This document shows positions 11,281-22,240 of a stretch of 64,000 nucleotides of DNA, one piece after another. Position 1 is the first letter of the stretch, and the number at the start of each line of letters is the position of its first letter. The position numbers and the translations under genes are program-made. The notes under the pieces were generated by a model. That model was not told the origin of the DNA. It worked only from the letters and a program-made list of their open reading frames with translations, and ran no database searches. This DNA is from Bathynomus jamesi (lineage: Eukaryota > Arthropoda > Malacostraca > Isopoda > Cirolanidae), in NCBI GenBank assembly GCA_023014485.1, contig JAJOZX010002358.1, positions 124,001-188,000 on the forward strand, written 5' to 3'.

Positions 11281-12124
11281 GTTGACCTAACCGGGCATTC
11301 AGTTGAACCTAACTGGGCATTCAGTTGAACCTAACTGGGCATTCAGTTGAACCTAACTGGGCATTCAGTTGAACCTAACGGGCATTCAGTTGAACCTAAC
11401 CGGGCATTCAGTTGAACCTAACCGGGCATTCAGTTGAACCTAACCGGGCATTCAGTTGAACCTAACCGGGCATTCAGTTGAACCTAACCGGGCATTCAGT
11501 TGAACCTAACCGGGCATTCAGTTGAACCTAACCGGGCATTCAGTTGAACCTAACCGGGCATTCAGTTGAACCTAACCGGGCATTCAGTTGAACCTAACCG
11601 GGCATTCAGTTGAACCTAACCGGGCATTCAGTTGAACCTAACCGGGCATTCAGTTGAACCTAACCGGGCATTCAGTTGAACCTAACCGGGCATTCAGTTG
11701 AACCTAACCGGGCATTCAGTTGAACCTAACCGGGCATTCAGTTGAACCTAACCGGGCATTCAGTTGAACCTAACCGGGCATTCAGTTGAACCTAACCGGG
11801 CATTCAGTTGAACCTAACCGGGCATTCAGTTGAACCTAACCGGGCATTCAGTTGAACCTAACCGGGCATTCAGTTGAACCTAACCGGGCATTCAGTTGAA
11901 CCTAACCGGGCATTCAGTTGAACCTAACCGGGCATTCAGTTGAACCTAACCGGGCATTCAGTTGAACCTAACCGGGCATTCAGTTGAACCTAACCGGGCA
12001 TTCAGTTGAACCTAACCGGGCATTCAGTTGAACCTAACCGGGCATTCAGTTGAACCTAACCGGGCATTCAGTTGAACCTAACCGGGCATTCAGTTGAACC
12101 TAACCGGGCATTCAGTTGAACCTA
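11281..12124. repeat. 22-bp minisatellite, about 38 copies
   Basis: The unit is GTTGAACCTAACCGGGCATT plus CA, nearly uniform. The first units have CTAACTGGG and grade into CTAACCGGG. The same unit ends the foldback arms of family 2. It contains AACCTAACC, resembling the arthropod telomere repeat (TTAGG)n on the other strand. Confidence 0.95.
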
Positions 12125-12537
12125 AATATCTTCTGATCTTTTCGTATTAGGTACTCACTGTCACATTTCAGGCAAGTTAACCCCTTGGCCCTGGTGAAGT
12201 ACACCCATATTACATGCATGAGCCATAGCTGGATCCTGTGTAGTACAGTTGTACTTAGTGATGAGTCTTTTTTTTTTTTGTAATTTTTTTTGTTTAAAAC
12301 GAAGATAGTCTGTTTTTTTTTGTTTTAAACTTATTCCATATTTTTCTTCCTTTAATCTAATAAGTATATTAGTATTACCTATAATTTACTATACTACCAT
12401 GCTTATACGGTTATACCTAGTATATATAGTCATCTTTTAGAAAAACTGAATCACGCAAAAAGTATATAATAGAAAGGAAAAACAAACCCTCATTTTTTAT
12501 ATATATATATTTTTTAACGAACATAAAACATTCTTCC
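12125..12537. other. AT-rich non-coding stretch
   Basis: Homopolymer-rich sequence with poly(T) tracts. TTAACCCCTTGGCC at ~12177 resembles a piggyBac end but has no partner. No gene is seen. Confidence 0.5.
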
Positions 12538-12985
12538 TCGTTTCAAACAATATACATAATTGTGATTGGCAAGAGTACCAAGTATATATATTCCAGATAG
12601 AAAAAAAAAATATTCACCTTTTTTTTTAACCTTTTTGTTAACCTAAGTTTAACCTTCATTTCCATGGAAGAATCATCACTAGATTGGGTAGAGCATATAT
12701 GCTAGTTTCAATATCACAGGTACTGGTATAATATACATAATAAAAAATACATAATACTGGTATAAAACAATATATATAATTGTGATTGGCAAGTATACCA
12801 GTGTGTGTGTATATATATATATATTCCAAATAGAAAAATAAAAAAAAATACTCTTTCTTTAACCTTTGTGTTAACCTAATGCTGTTTAACTTTCATTATC
12901 TGATTCTATTTCCATTGAAGAATCATTATCACTAGATTGATTAGAGCATATAGTTTCAATATCACAGGTACTGGTACTTATTGCA
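12538..12985. repeat. tandem direct duplication of ~220 bp
   Basis: Two diverged copies, about 12538-12735 and 12763-12985, share TAATTGTGATTGGCAAG, AAGAATCAT, CACTAGATTG and TTTCAATATCACAGGTACTG. The second copy carries the 3' end of a hAT-type reading frame. Confidence 0.7.
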
Positions 12986-13212
12986 GATTTGGATGTTGAC
13001 GAAGCCAATGTAGCACCATGTTTTACTTCACTTTCTTGGAATTTTGCATTTTGGGATATAAATACTAGCTTTGCTGCTCTGTCTGTGCTTAATCGGTTTC
13101 TTTTGGCTGTATGGATATTACTGTATGTGCTAAATGATCTTGGAGGTAATGAAAGGGCGAAATAGAGGTGTATGAGTTTGTGTAGGTAATATATGTGAGT
13201 ATGCGTGCGCAT
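12890..13212 (-). pseudogene. hAT transposase C-terminal (dimerisation) relic
   Basis: The minus-strand frame contains STYSNIHTAKRNRLSTDRAA and KLVFISQN, a pattern typical of the extreme C-terminus of hAT transposases (IHxxKRNRLxxxRxxKLVFIxxN). It is followed by a Ser/Thr-rich and acidic tail to the stop. Nothing of the catalytic core is present, and the first ~25 residues are low-complexity sequence, not protein. This is unrelated in sequence to the A-E family. It is a fragment, not a gene. Confidence 0.6.
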
Positions 13213-14050
13213 GTATCTGGAATTCTAGATGTATGCGTGTGTATAGGGTATATAATAGATATAAATATGTGTATATAAGTATTTATGTATATATTGGTAT
13301 ATATGTATATGGGTGTGTGTGTATGTATATATATGGATGGTCTCAGGGGGAAAATATGTTATCGCGGGTCTAAAGGATAGTTAAGTGGGAGATTCAAAAT
13401 CCGAGGCATGGATGGGAGAGTCCTGGGAAGGTTGGACAATGGGCAGTCAGCTCCCAGCCAGTGTTCTCGCAAGTTTAACAGACCTCAAGATACAAGACTT
13501 TCAGTGCAAGAAAGAGGCCAGTTTTTTTCTGTAAATAGGTTCAAAAGGACATTCTATACTAGTACCATATGGCCTATTTTATTATTTACTTATTTTTATA
13601 ATATATATCATTGCAAAAGTATACCTTATAATTAAATTGGCAGTATCTATATTAATTTTAAAAAACCAAAATCAATAAAAAACAATAAAAAAACAAAAAA
13701 AAATGACAAAAAAACCTCCCATTTTTTAACATCACTAGTTATACTACATTAACTTTATTTATTTCTAATAGCTCCAATTTTTCTAGGATTATGCTGTGCT
13801 GTTCATATGATAATCAGGAGGAACTTACTATATCAAAATTATCAGCCAATCAAAATTTGATTAAGTAAATAGGTGGAGTTAAAGATAATTTGTGGGGTCT
13901 GATTGGTCAGCAATTATGTCATATGCTTTCTGCCCATGCATAAATAGTTAAAATATGATTCTAAAATAGTCGTCCGCTAATGTTCATTCGTGTAATATAT
14001 AGTACTTATATATACATACTTTATTCTTAGTATGTACACACACTTTTATC
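13213..14050. other. non-coding AT-rich region
   Basis: Contains a TATG/TGTG-rich microsatellite (13213-13345) and poly(A)-rich stretches (13660-13720). No coding or mobile-element signature was recognised. Confidence 0.5.
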
Positions 14051-14054
14051 TTTG

Positions 14055-14125
14055 TCAAATGGTTAGAGGCAGCGAATGTAATTGCAATGGTCCTGGGTTC
14101 AAATCCCAGTAGAGGTTAGAAAACT
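14055..14125 (+). mobile_element. tRNA-like SINE head
   Basis: TGGTTAGAGGC resembles a Pol III A box, and GGTTCAAATCC at 14096-14106 is a good B box. It sits in a T-arm with a perfect 5-bp stem CTGGG/CCCAG (14093-14109). The acceptor and anticodon arms do not pair well, so this is more likely a tRNA-derived SINE than a functional tRNA. Confidence 0.5.
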
Positions 14126-14513
14126 TATTTTCTGAAGCAAGTTTCTTTGCTTATTTCTGCCATGCATATAGATGGCTGCGGGTATGCATTAAATAGGCAT
14201 TTACATAGAAATTTATATAATACAAAATATTTTAGGTTCCCCTCTCAACAAATTCTGGATATGATGCAGCTGTAGAAAATGGTCATACCGTGGTCAAGGG
14301 GTTCAGGATGAGAGAATAACACTGTAATTGATAAAAACATCCAATCCTTTGTCTTCATCTAGGGCACATGACGAATCAAGTTCTCAAAGTCAAAATCATA
14401 CAAATGGCACGTCACAATTCTATCACAAACACCACTAAACTGAATCCAATTAGAAAAAAAAAATAGCCAGAACAAAACCCAACCAGCTAATTAAGTCGCA
14501 GAGTAGCGAAAAA
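14126..14513. other. non-coding stretch, possible SINE body
   Basis: No frame or repeat signature was recognised. The first ~100 bases may be the body of the upstream tRNA-like repeat. Confidence 0.3.
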
Positions 14514-14557
14514 ATAGCCCAATCAGGAAAAATATTTTATGAAAAAAAAGTACATTA

Positions 14558-15102
14558 CAGGCATCCCCCATTATACGATCATTCAGTTTACGATTTCCCG
14601 CGTTAACGATTTTAAAAAAGTACCCCCATCTTTCGATTTACGATTGCCTTATTTCGCATTAACAATCTCCAACTTGAAAGCATGTCTCAGAAAAGGCCAA
14701 GTGCTGGTGCTTCGGGTATTGCTAAGAAGCCTCGCAAGAGTTTGAGCTTGGAGGTTAAGCTTGACATTGTCAAGCATCACAAGAATGGACAAGGGGCTAA
14801 TTCGATAGCGAAGATTCTTGGACTGGCTCAGTTCACTGTGTCGACAGTGATCAAGAATTCTGACAAGATCCTGGCAGCTGGCGAGAATGTGTCATCGTTA
14901 TCTGCCAAGAGGATAATGAAGAGCCAGTAACAGTAAAATATATAGCAAAATAATAGTGGAATCTGCAAATTTTGGGGGTCTTCCAGAATGTTTGGGGACG
15001 TATCCCTATTTTTCCCATAAGGCCTTCAGTTCGATATACGATCGTTTGATATACGATGGGGTTTTTAGGGACGCATCCCAATCGTATAATGGGGGACGCC
15101 TG
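14558..15102 (+). mobile_element. internally deleted pogo/Tigger-like element
   Basis: Terminal repeats CAGGCATCCCCCATTATACG (left) and CAGGCGTCCCCCATTATACG (right, inverted) with TA on both sides, as expected for this group. At 545 bp it retains only the start of the transposase. Flanking sequence CAGGAAA(A/T)ATATTTTAT is repeated on both sides (14526-14540 and 15113-15127), so the element sits between two copies of a short duplicated sequence. Confidence 0.8.
14682..14930 (+). pseudogene. Tigger-like transposase N-terminus (CENP-B-type HTH)
   Basis: The 82-residue frame starts MSQKRPSAGASGIAKKPRKS and continues through LEVKLDIVKHHKNGQGANSI and TVSTVIKNSDKI, the first helix-turn-helix of the CENP-B/Tigger family, which binds the element ends. 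The DDE catalytic domain is missing: after residue ~78 the frame enters unrelated sequence and stops. Full Tigger transposases have several hundred residues. The remaining peptide could bind DNA but not catalyse transposition. Confidence 0.75.
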
Positions 15103-15260
15103 TATAGCCAAAACAGGAAATATATTTTATTAAAAAAAAGTACATTTGAACAAATTTGCACAACATAAGATATATATTTTCTTAGTCAGTTTTGAATGGC
15201 AATTCAATATATTGTACTGTTTTAACCACGCGTGAGTGGGTTAAAAGACCAATATTAACC

Positions 15261-15366
15261 GGTCAACTATATGCCCTTGATGATTGGTTAGATTGTCATG
15301 ATATTTTCATTAACTAACAAAAAATATAACGACAATCTAACCAATCATCAAGGGCATACAATTGAC
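15261..15366. repeat. foldback repeat, family 2
   Basis: Arms GGTCAACTATATGCCCTTGA... and ...TCAAGGGCATACAATTGACC pair around a centre near 15313; CCAATCATCAAGG and CTAACTGGGCATTCA follow. Non-coding MITE-like unit. Confidence 0.75.
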
Positions 15367-15589
15367 CTAACTGGGCATTCAATTAACCTTAGTTATTTAA
15401 TTGGTGATAAGTATTGTTTTCTTCTGCATTATTTGGTGATAATTCTTGATTTTTTTCTGCTACTTTTACAGATCTACAAAGTCATGGAAGAATACAAAAC
15501 ACTCATCTGCAACATAAATAATATGGTAGTGTTTTGTATTTCTCTGTGACTGCGGGAAAAAAATTTAGATGAAGCTGTGAAACTGCATC

Positions 15590-15775
15590 TTTAGCGAAAG
15601 TACTTTTTAGGGTAATTTTGATGTGTTATGCATGAATTTGACTTCTGTTTTCTGTGCAAATGTATAGTTTTTGAGATACAAGCAAATTAAATTATCTAAA
15701 AAAAAATAGGTACGTATACAGTTGCACAGAAAAAAAGTTGAATTCATGCATATCAAATCAAAATTACCCTAAAAG
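15590..15775. repeat. foldback repeat, family 1
   Basis: Arms with TTAGGGTAATTTTGATGTG and its inverse CAAATCAAAATTACCCTAA, and TGCATGAAT/ATTCATGCA. Related to 3604-3784. Pieces also recur, inverted, at 18935-19050. Confidence 0.65.
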
Positions 15776-16152
15776 GTTAAGACTTGGTTTAGCATTGGGA
15801 ACCCAATTTTTGCATTGAAAATAGGTTTAACAGATGTAGAATTTGATTGCAAATTGATTTTCTTATATAACATTTGCACAAATTCATATTTACTGAGTTA
15901 TAAAAATTTAAAAAAGAAAGTCTATACCCAAAATATTGAAAGGCTTTGAAAAGTTGGGTACTCAGAGCAGGTAATAAAAAGGCACATTATAAAAAGTATA
16001 TTGCTCGTTCTTTGTTTCAAGCGCACTTTTCTGACTGAGATACCCACCTATATCACTTATTGAGGCAGCTAAACTGTACCCTCCACCACCTCTCCAGTAA
16101 AGTAAGAAAAATAGGCCTACTAGGCTATCACATAGAAATAGGGTTAGGTTAG

Positions 16153-16154
<2 letters not shown>
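15776..16154. other. non-coding stretch
   Basis: No gene or defined element is seen. GGGTTAGGTTAGGG just before the (TA)n is a short TTAGG-type motif. Confidence 0.4.

Positions 16155-16197
<43 letters not shown>
16155..16197. repeat. (TA)n microsatellite
   Basis: Target of hAT-like element B; the last eight bases before the element are ATATTATA. Confidence 0.85.
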
Positions 16198-16199
<2 letters not shown>

Positions 16200-16762
16200 G
16201 GGTGTCTCTTATTGGGTAGTCAAAAATTGAAATGTTGAATTATTTTATCTGCGCCCCCTAAAATAGTTCCATTTAGCATAAAAACTAAAACTTGAAAGTT
16301 TGACACAAATTGGCTCATATTTAGGGGTCGCCCCCGGCTAATAAAAATGGTGACCATGGCATAATAGCTCCTGACATATGATTATGCTCATTATACACAT
16401 AATTCCTTCCTTCTTTTTTTAGTTTGATTCGTTTTTATAAGTATATGCCTTCTTATTTATCATTGATCCTTTTCTAACCTATCCTTGATGTTATAATCCA
16501 TCCTTTGGTCCTCAATCCTTCTTCATCCCAATCCTTTTTCTCCTATCCAAAATCCTTCCTCGCTCTTTTTTTATATACAATTAGCAATGAAGCATTGCTA
16601 CAAAAAAAAACCATTAGTTTATTATATATAGATAAATTCAAAATGCCAGTGCTATTTACATACTTTAATTACTTTAATTAGCATTATTTCCTTATACAAC
16701 ATTTATTTAATATACAATGATTATACAATATGGTGTATTTTAAGCTGCGACCTCATTGATGG

Positions 16763-18005
16763 TTATTTTTTAAGAACAGTTTTTGATGGAACTGGGTGAC
16801 TCTGGCAGTGTTTTGCAACAATTTGGAGCAGGGACTGGAGCTGCTCTTCCCCCACTGTCAATTTCTTATTCAGCTCTTGAACTAAAGCTACTGCACGTTC
16901 TGCCCAGTCATTTACAACAGATAGAGCTGCAACAATAGCTCTGGCCCTTAAATATTCACAGTTGGATGTCCAAGTGCTGGGTGCCTTGTTCAGAAATCCT
17001 TCTGGCAAATTCAGCTTAGTAAAGAATTCTCTAGTATTTCTTGTAGCAAGTTGGTGTAGTCCTTCACCAGAGCAGAAGGTCAATTCAGGAATCCGAGGAC
17101 GCTTGGTTGGTCTATCAGTGGACTCATCTTCTAATGCCTTTACCATGCGTTTCTTTACATCTGTAGTAATTCGCTCATCAAAGAAAGCAAGACCAACTGC
17201 TTCTTCAGACAGTTACCATAAGTGGTTAGAGAGCTTTTTTTTAGTTGCATCAGAAATCTTTGTTAGGATAATTAATCAATGACCTCATAAGGAGCCAGTC
17301 ATTAAATGGGGTTTCAATAGGGAGTGAGGATGTTGTCCAAGCCTTCATATAGATGAGAACAGAAAAAAGGGAAAGATCTCGAATTCCTCGTTCTTCAGTC
17401 TTAGTCATCTTGAACTGGTTTCGAAAAAGCCACATCTTGATAGAATAGAGCGCTTTGGACATCCAGCGAGCTCGATGCATGGCACCTGGTGCACGAAACG
17501 ATGCCTTTATTGGGGACACCTCCAAGAAAGATGATGGACATCCAAAAGTTCTTGATAGTCATCCCGTAGCATAGGTGCCTAGGATCTAGCAAACTGAATT
17601 AGTTCAGTTTTAGACTGGATAGTTGCTTCTTTAGTAATCGTGTCTGTCTCACCTGTTTGGAACTGGCTTTGATCAACAGAAGTCCAATTGTCACGAAAAC
17701 ACTTAAAGATCAATATCTCTGGACCAGTTGATGTAGATCTCAATGTTGCTTCAAATGCAGCTCCCAACAATAAATCTAAAACATGGTGTCTACAAGGCAA
17801 GTACAAAACAACATGTCCCAATTTTGCTTCGATGAGAGCACAGGCTCCACTATATTGACCCGTGTTTGAAGCTGTTGTATCGAAACATTGCTTTTACTCT
17901 CTGTAATTCCCCATTCATTCAGGCAGTTAAAGACGGCTTCAGCTTGTGCTTCTCCAGTTGAGTTTGGGATTTTGGGGACACCAAGCAGCTGTTCAACACC
18001 AAGTA
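16763..18005 (-). pseudogene. hAT-like transposase, element B (frameshifted)
   Basis: Recognisable in order on the minus strand: LLGV and NEWG, then FDTTASNTG (near 17870), CRHHVLDLLL (17821-17579 frame), FRAPGAMHRARWMSKALYSI (17525-17250 frame) and the tail VVNDWAERAVALVQELN with PVPSKTVLKK (17146-16763). Several frame changes and stops separate these blocks. The N-terminal domain and the LHWDGK aspartate are missing. It is closest by eye to copy D (same LQ-rich C-terminal tail). Non-functional. Confidence 0.8.
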
Positions 18006-18139
18006 AATTAGCATAGAGTTTTAGCCTTGTAGGTATATTGATACATGTAAGCTGGGCTTACGAAAAATGTTTTTGTTGTTATAACTAACTACGGGGATAT
18101 TTTTATAAAAAATAATAAATTTCTGCTCAAACACTGCAC

Positions 18140-18173
18140 AAAACCCCCCCCACACCCCTCTAGTGACGCCACT
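18140..18173 (-). mobile_element. single terminus of a hAT-type MITE
   Basis: On the minus strand CAGTGGCGTCACTAGAGGGG plus a G run, a terminus layout common in hAT MITEs. The other end was not found, so only this end is annotated. Confidence 0.45.
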
Positions 18174-18690
18174 GATAGAAACATAGATCATGAAACACAT
18201 GTCAGGTAAAATTTCCATTGAACTAAATTAAATTCTTTGTGACAAATAGCAACATTGTTTAAAACTTCATAATATGTGTATAAGAGCATAAATTCTAATT
18301 TTTCATTAAATTCATTAAATTTTTTTCAAACACTAATAACAAAATCAGTATAAATAATTGTGAAAAATAAATAACATAGTTTATTATCTGATAATAGCAA
18401 AAAAGAAGTATAGTGATACGCAGTTACACACCTTTTAATGATGACAAATAAACAATTGCAACATAATCTGGAGCATTCTTGATGAAACATGTTTAAACAG
18501 GTTGATCTTGTCTTATCAAGCAATATTTTCAGCTACAAACTTAACAATTATCTCTAATATATTCATTTAATTGAATTCATCATAAATATGATGATTAATT
18601 AATTAAAAACATATGTTTAGTATACTTGACAACTGCTAGTAATTTCAAATATTAATTGCATAAATAATAGCTATATTTTATGAATTTAAT
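18174..18690. other. AT-rich interior of element B
   Basis: No coding similarity to the other family members is seen here, although the N-terminal half of the transposase would be expected. Confidence 0.4.
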
Positions 18691-19090
18691 AAGCGGGGGT
18701 GACCTCTAAAAATTGTTCAATCCAAAAAAAATTTTGTGATGTTTTTTCAACCAATGGAACTGGTTGAGGGGGCGTAACCTAAAAAAATCAACACTTCGAA
18801 AATAAGAGACACCCTAATATATATATATATATCCACCCATTAAACCCCTTTCTTTTAACATTATCCTGCTTAAACTGTGTGATAGATTGATAAGATGAAA
18901 CTATTAAATAATTTATTTATTACACATTTGCATAAGAGGCACAAGAAATGAAGGTCACATTTGCATGAAACACAGTTTGCATTTTCATGCAAAAATTGGG
19001 TTCCTGGTGCTAAACTGAATCTTTACTCCCTAAAAAGTACTTCATTATATTAAAAAAACTAACTCAACCTAACCTAACCTAATCTTACCT

Positions 19091-19310
19091 TATTGGTAAT
19101 ATTCTGATCTTCCTTGAAAATACAGTCACTATTGCACTTTGGACATTTTAAGGATGTAGAAATTACACCATGATCAGAAAAAAGTTTCAAAGCTTCGCTG
19201 TTGTCTAAGTCAATGTGTCTGATGACTTCTTCAAAATCTAAGCTACACAAATCACACATCCTTATAGGAGGAAATGCAATTAATATAAAAGGCCTTTGTT
19301 TCATGGTCAT
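19091..19310 (-). pseudogene. possible Merlin/IS1595-type transposase N-terminal exon
   Basis: The minus-strand frame has MCDLCSLDFEEVIRHI, then SDHGVISTSLKCPKCNSDC, resembling the zinc-binding N-terminus of IS1595/Merlin-like transposases (a two-Cys pair after a loop-L-S run). It stops being similar at a good splice donor, AAG followed by GTAAGATTAG (19091 downwards). No DDE domain or matching second exon was found nearby. The assignment is tentative; a host zinc-ribbon exon is an alternative. Confidence 0.35.
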
Positions 19311-19560
19311 ACGTTTATAAAGGGCTTGATGTCATAACTATGGCATCACTGGCTGGTCCTAGATTGCATAAGGATGACATTATTTTCATTAATTTTGTAC
19401 TTTTTTATTTGATTTGCACAAGAAAAGGAGGTCATTTTCCTTAGTAATTTTTAATGAGGATTCAGAATATATTAATATTTTTTAATGGTTTGGAGTGTGT
19501 TAAAACAAATATTATCCTATAACTTTATTAATAGTATTAAAACTATATTACAACTGATAA
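19311..19560. other. non-coding stretch
   Basis: Nothing recognised. Confidence 0.4.
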
Positions 19561-19754
19561 ATGCACCATGTTGATGATGTAGCTTCTTCTTTGCTCAGTT
19601 AGGTCAACTGTATGCCCTTGATGATTGGTTAGGTTAAGTCATGATATTTTCATTAGTTTAAATGAAAATATCATGACTTAGCATAACCAATTATGAAGGG
19701 TGTACAGTTAACCTAACCAGGCAAAGCAGCAGCTACGTCATCAACATGGTACAT
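19561..19754. repeat. long foldback repeat, family 2
   Basis: About 194 bp. ATGCACCATGTTGATGATGT on the left pairs with ACGTCATCAACATGGTACAT on the right, and the inner arms CCCTTGATGATTGG and TTTTCATTAGTTTAAATGAAAA meet near 19659. This is the longest example of the family here and shows outer arms missing from the other copies. Confidence 0.75.
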
Positions 19755-20453
19755 CACATGCCTTATTTCCCAGCTGTATTCATGAATTCTTATGGAGAAA
19801 TTAATATAAAACTAACTTATTTGCACATTTGATTATATCCATTAATGACATTTATCAATTGTAATATCGTTTTAATACTTTTAATAGTAATAATTATAAT
19901 GGTAATAATAGTTATAATTTCTGACACTAAAGTATACATATACCCAAATCTGATATTCATTTGCTCTGTAAATGAACCAAAACCCATTTTATTTGGAGTT
20001 GATAATCATATGTTTTGGCTCATTTGTGCAGTAAGTAAATATAAGATTTGAGTAAATCACATTAAATACTACTACTATCATCTCTTTTAACGGACAAGAT
20101 ACATTCTTGAGGCTTGTCCACTAAGCGAGAAATCCATTAATAGAGGCCATTATAACATGGTGCTTATGGAGATTGATGGGTTCTTGCTTAATAGCGAAAT
20201 CAGTTAAAATGATAAATAAATGCCTTTAAATACTATTATTTTTCTACAGAATGACTAAATAATAATTAAATGTGCCAAAATAGGTCTTAAACATTAGAAA
20301 AAGGGAGCAAGTGTAGTTTACATTGATCCCCTGTGGTGACGTTCCTCTACATTATCCTAGTGTAGTTTGTGTTCTCCAACTTTGTCCATGTATACCTAAT
20401 CAAATAAAATGTTAAAACTAATGAAAATATTACAACTTAATCTAACCAATCAT
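19755..20453. other. AT-rich region with dispersed repeat
   Basis: 20290-20453 resembles 34947-35130 in inverted orientation (GTGTAGTTTACAT, CCTAGTGTAGTTT, ACTAATGAAAATATTACAAC). 20085-20200 (TTGAGGCTTGTCCACTAAGC) looks repeat-derived but is unassigned. No gene. Confidence 0.45.
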
Positions 20454-20647
<194 letters not shown>

Positions 20648-20929
20648 GAAGAACATGAAACAGAAAATGCCTGCACAACTGAGAAGGAAAAAGAAAACCC
20701 ACTACAGGGGGGCGAAAGCAGCCTTAGAAAAAGAGGTACCCACGGCAGAAGAGGGAGATACGAAATATACACTGAAGAAAACAACCCCAATGAGTAGGGA
20801 AGAAGTGGTGGCGAAGCAGAAGGAAATCAAATCACATAAGACTCAGAGGGAATTTAAACGAAGGGCCATATGTGAATATTATAAAATGGCTCAAACTGCA
20901 TATACAATCACCCTACAAAATGCTTCTAT

Positions 20930-21094
20930 ATGATGAGGGATGGGAAGTGCAAGTACAGACCAAACTGCAACTTTTTTCACCCTCGTATGTGCAGACAGTC
21001 AATTACTGAGAAAAAATGCCTGAACATAGAGTGCCCGCATTTTCACATAAAGGGTACAGAAAGAAGAGAATGGGAAAGAACAGATCATATTTGA
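20930..21094 (+). pseudogene. LINE ORF1 C-terminal zinc-knuckle segment
   Basis: A 54-codon frame beginning MMRDGKCKYRPNC. Cys and His spacing is C7-x5-C13-x3-H17, then C21-x8-C30-x4-C35-x3-H39, matching CCCH fingers found in ORF1 proteins of some arthropod LINEs, thought to bind the element RNA. The preceding ~280 bases read as the same ORF1 in shifted frames (TEKEKENP in one frame). It stops 285 bases before the ORF2 endonuclease frame. Confidence 0.6.
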
Positions 21095-21388
21095 CATAGA
21101 AGAAATAGCAAGAGTAATTAAACATATTTTTTAGAAGAAATGAGGTAATAAAAGCTCAGCTTGCCCTTCTAACAAGGAGAGAGAGCACGCCCCACCACAA
21201 CATTACACACATCACCCTCCTATTCAACATCACCCACCATTAATACAACAACAACAACAGTGGTATCATGGGCCGCAATCCCATTACTCCCAAATGTAGC
21301 AGCCCAACCAATAACACCAAACAGGAACTGACATCAACCAGGAAACAACCATCATTTAGGAGAATCGAACACGAAGATTAGAAACCCG

Positions 21389-22153
21389 GTGAATGTATTA
21401 TACACAAATATAAAAGGCCTCTATATGGACCATGCAGACTGCAAATTACAATACTTGCAAAATTTAGCTACGGAAACCAGCATAGATATCATATGCCTAA
21501 TGGAAACACACTTACATAAGTGCGAAAAAGGCTGTGAAAACTGCATTGAGAATACTGAAATAGCATTGTTGGACTACAATATATACAGAGCAGATAGAGT
21601 GGCTAGACAAGGAGGAGGGTGTTGTATCTACGTGAAAAACACTTACACATGTGAAGTGAGGGTAAAGAAATCAAACAGCACAGTTGAAGTTATTATATTA
21701 GAAGTAAAAGAACTGAACCTAACCATTATGAATATCTACAGACCACCAAACACCACAAAAAGTTAATTCGAATTTGCTACAAATGAAATAGAAAACATAT
21801 TAAAATTACTTGAAACTCCAGCAACAAATATTCTAATTTTTAGAGATTTTAATTTCCCATTCATATCGTGGAAGAAAAATGATGGTTATACTGTATATGT
21901 TGAGAAGTTTCATGGCAACATTACTAAAGATGACTGAACCTAAGCAACAATGCTATTAGATATTATGGAACATTATGCCCTTAACCAGGAAATCAGTGAA
22001 GCCACGAGAAAGGAGAATGTTTTGGGTTTAATCTGGACAAATAACAATGAGATGATGATGATAAATAAAAAAGTAACGCACACAAAGTTCTCCGACCATA
22101 ACCTCATTGATATACAATTGGTTAGCACCCAGAGGTCCGAAAACGCATCCTAG
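21389..22153 (+). pseudogene. LINE ORF2 endonuclease domain (APE-type)
   Basis: Nicks target DNA to prime reverse transcription. N-terminal block MNVLYTNIKGL, then IDIICLMETHL carrying the catalytic Glu, a GGGCCIYVK strand and MNIYRPPN (21389-21766). A broken middle part has the usual GDFNF-like strand mutated (FRDFNFP, 21840). The last block, SDHNLIDIQL (to 22153), contains the catalytic SDH. Stops near 21764 and 21936 break it. Confidence 0.75.
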
Positions 22154-22240
22154 AGAGGCAGATGGAATATTTGAAGGCTTAAACATAAATTCAAAGAAAG
22201 TAAATTGGGAAAACGTAAATAAAGATTTAAAGGAGGTAAA

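Larger units (their letters stand above)
16198..18816 (-). mobile_element. hAT-like element B, degraded
   Basis: Ends TAGGGTGTCTCTTATT (left) and the same inverted at the right (AATAAGAGACACCCTA), with (TA)n on both sides. Subterminal TTCCATTTAG and GGTCGCCCC blocks match element D. The coding region covers only the C-terminal two thirds (16763 to ~18005); upstream of it there is unrelated DNA, including a foreign hAT-MITE terminus. Confidence 0.8.

Noticed and set aside
12177..12200. TTAACCCCTTGGCC resembles a piggyBac end
   Set aside because: No inverted partner or transposase nearby.
14063..14123. Functional tRNA gene
   Set aside because: Only the T-arm folds well; acceptor and anticodon arms do not, so it is listed as a SINE head.
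20085..20210. TTGAGGCTTGTCCACTAAGCGAG segment as a Tigger-type MITE end
   Set aside because: No inverted partner was found, so it stays unassigned.
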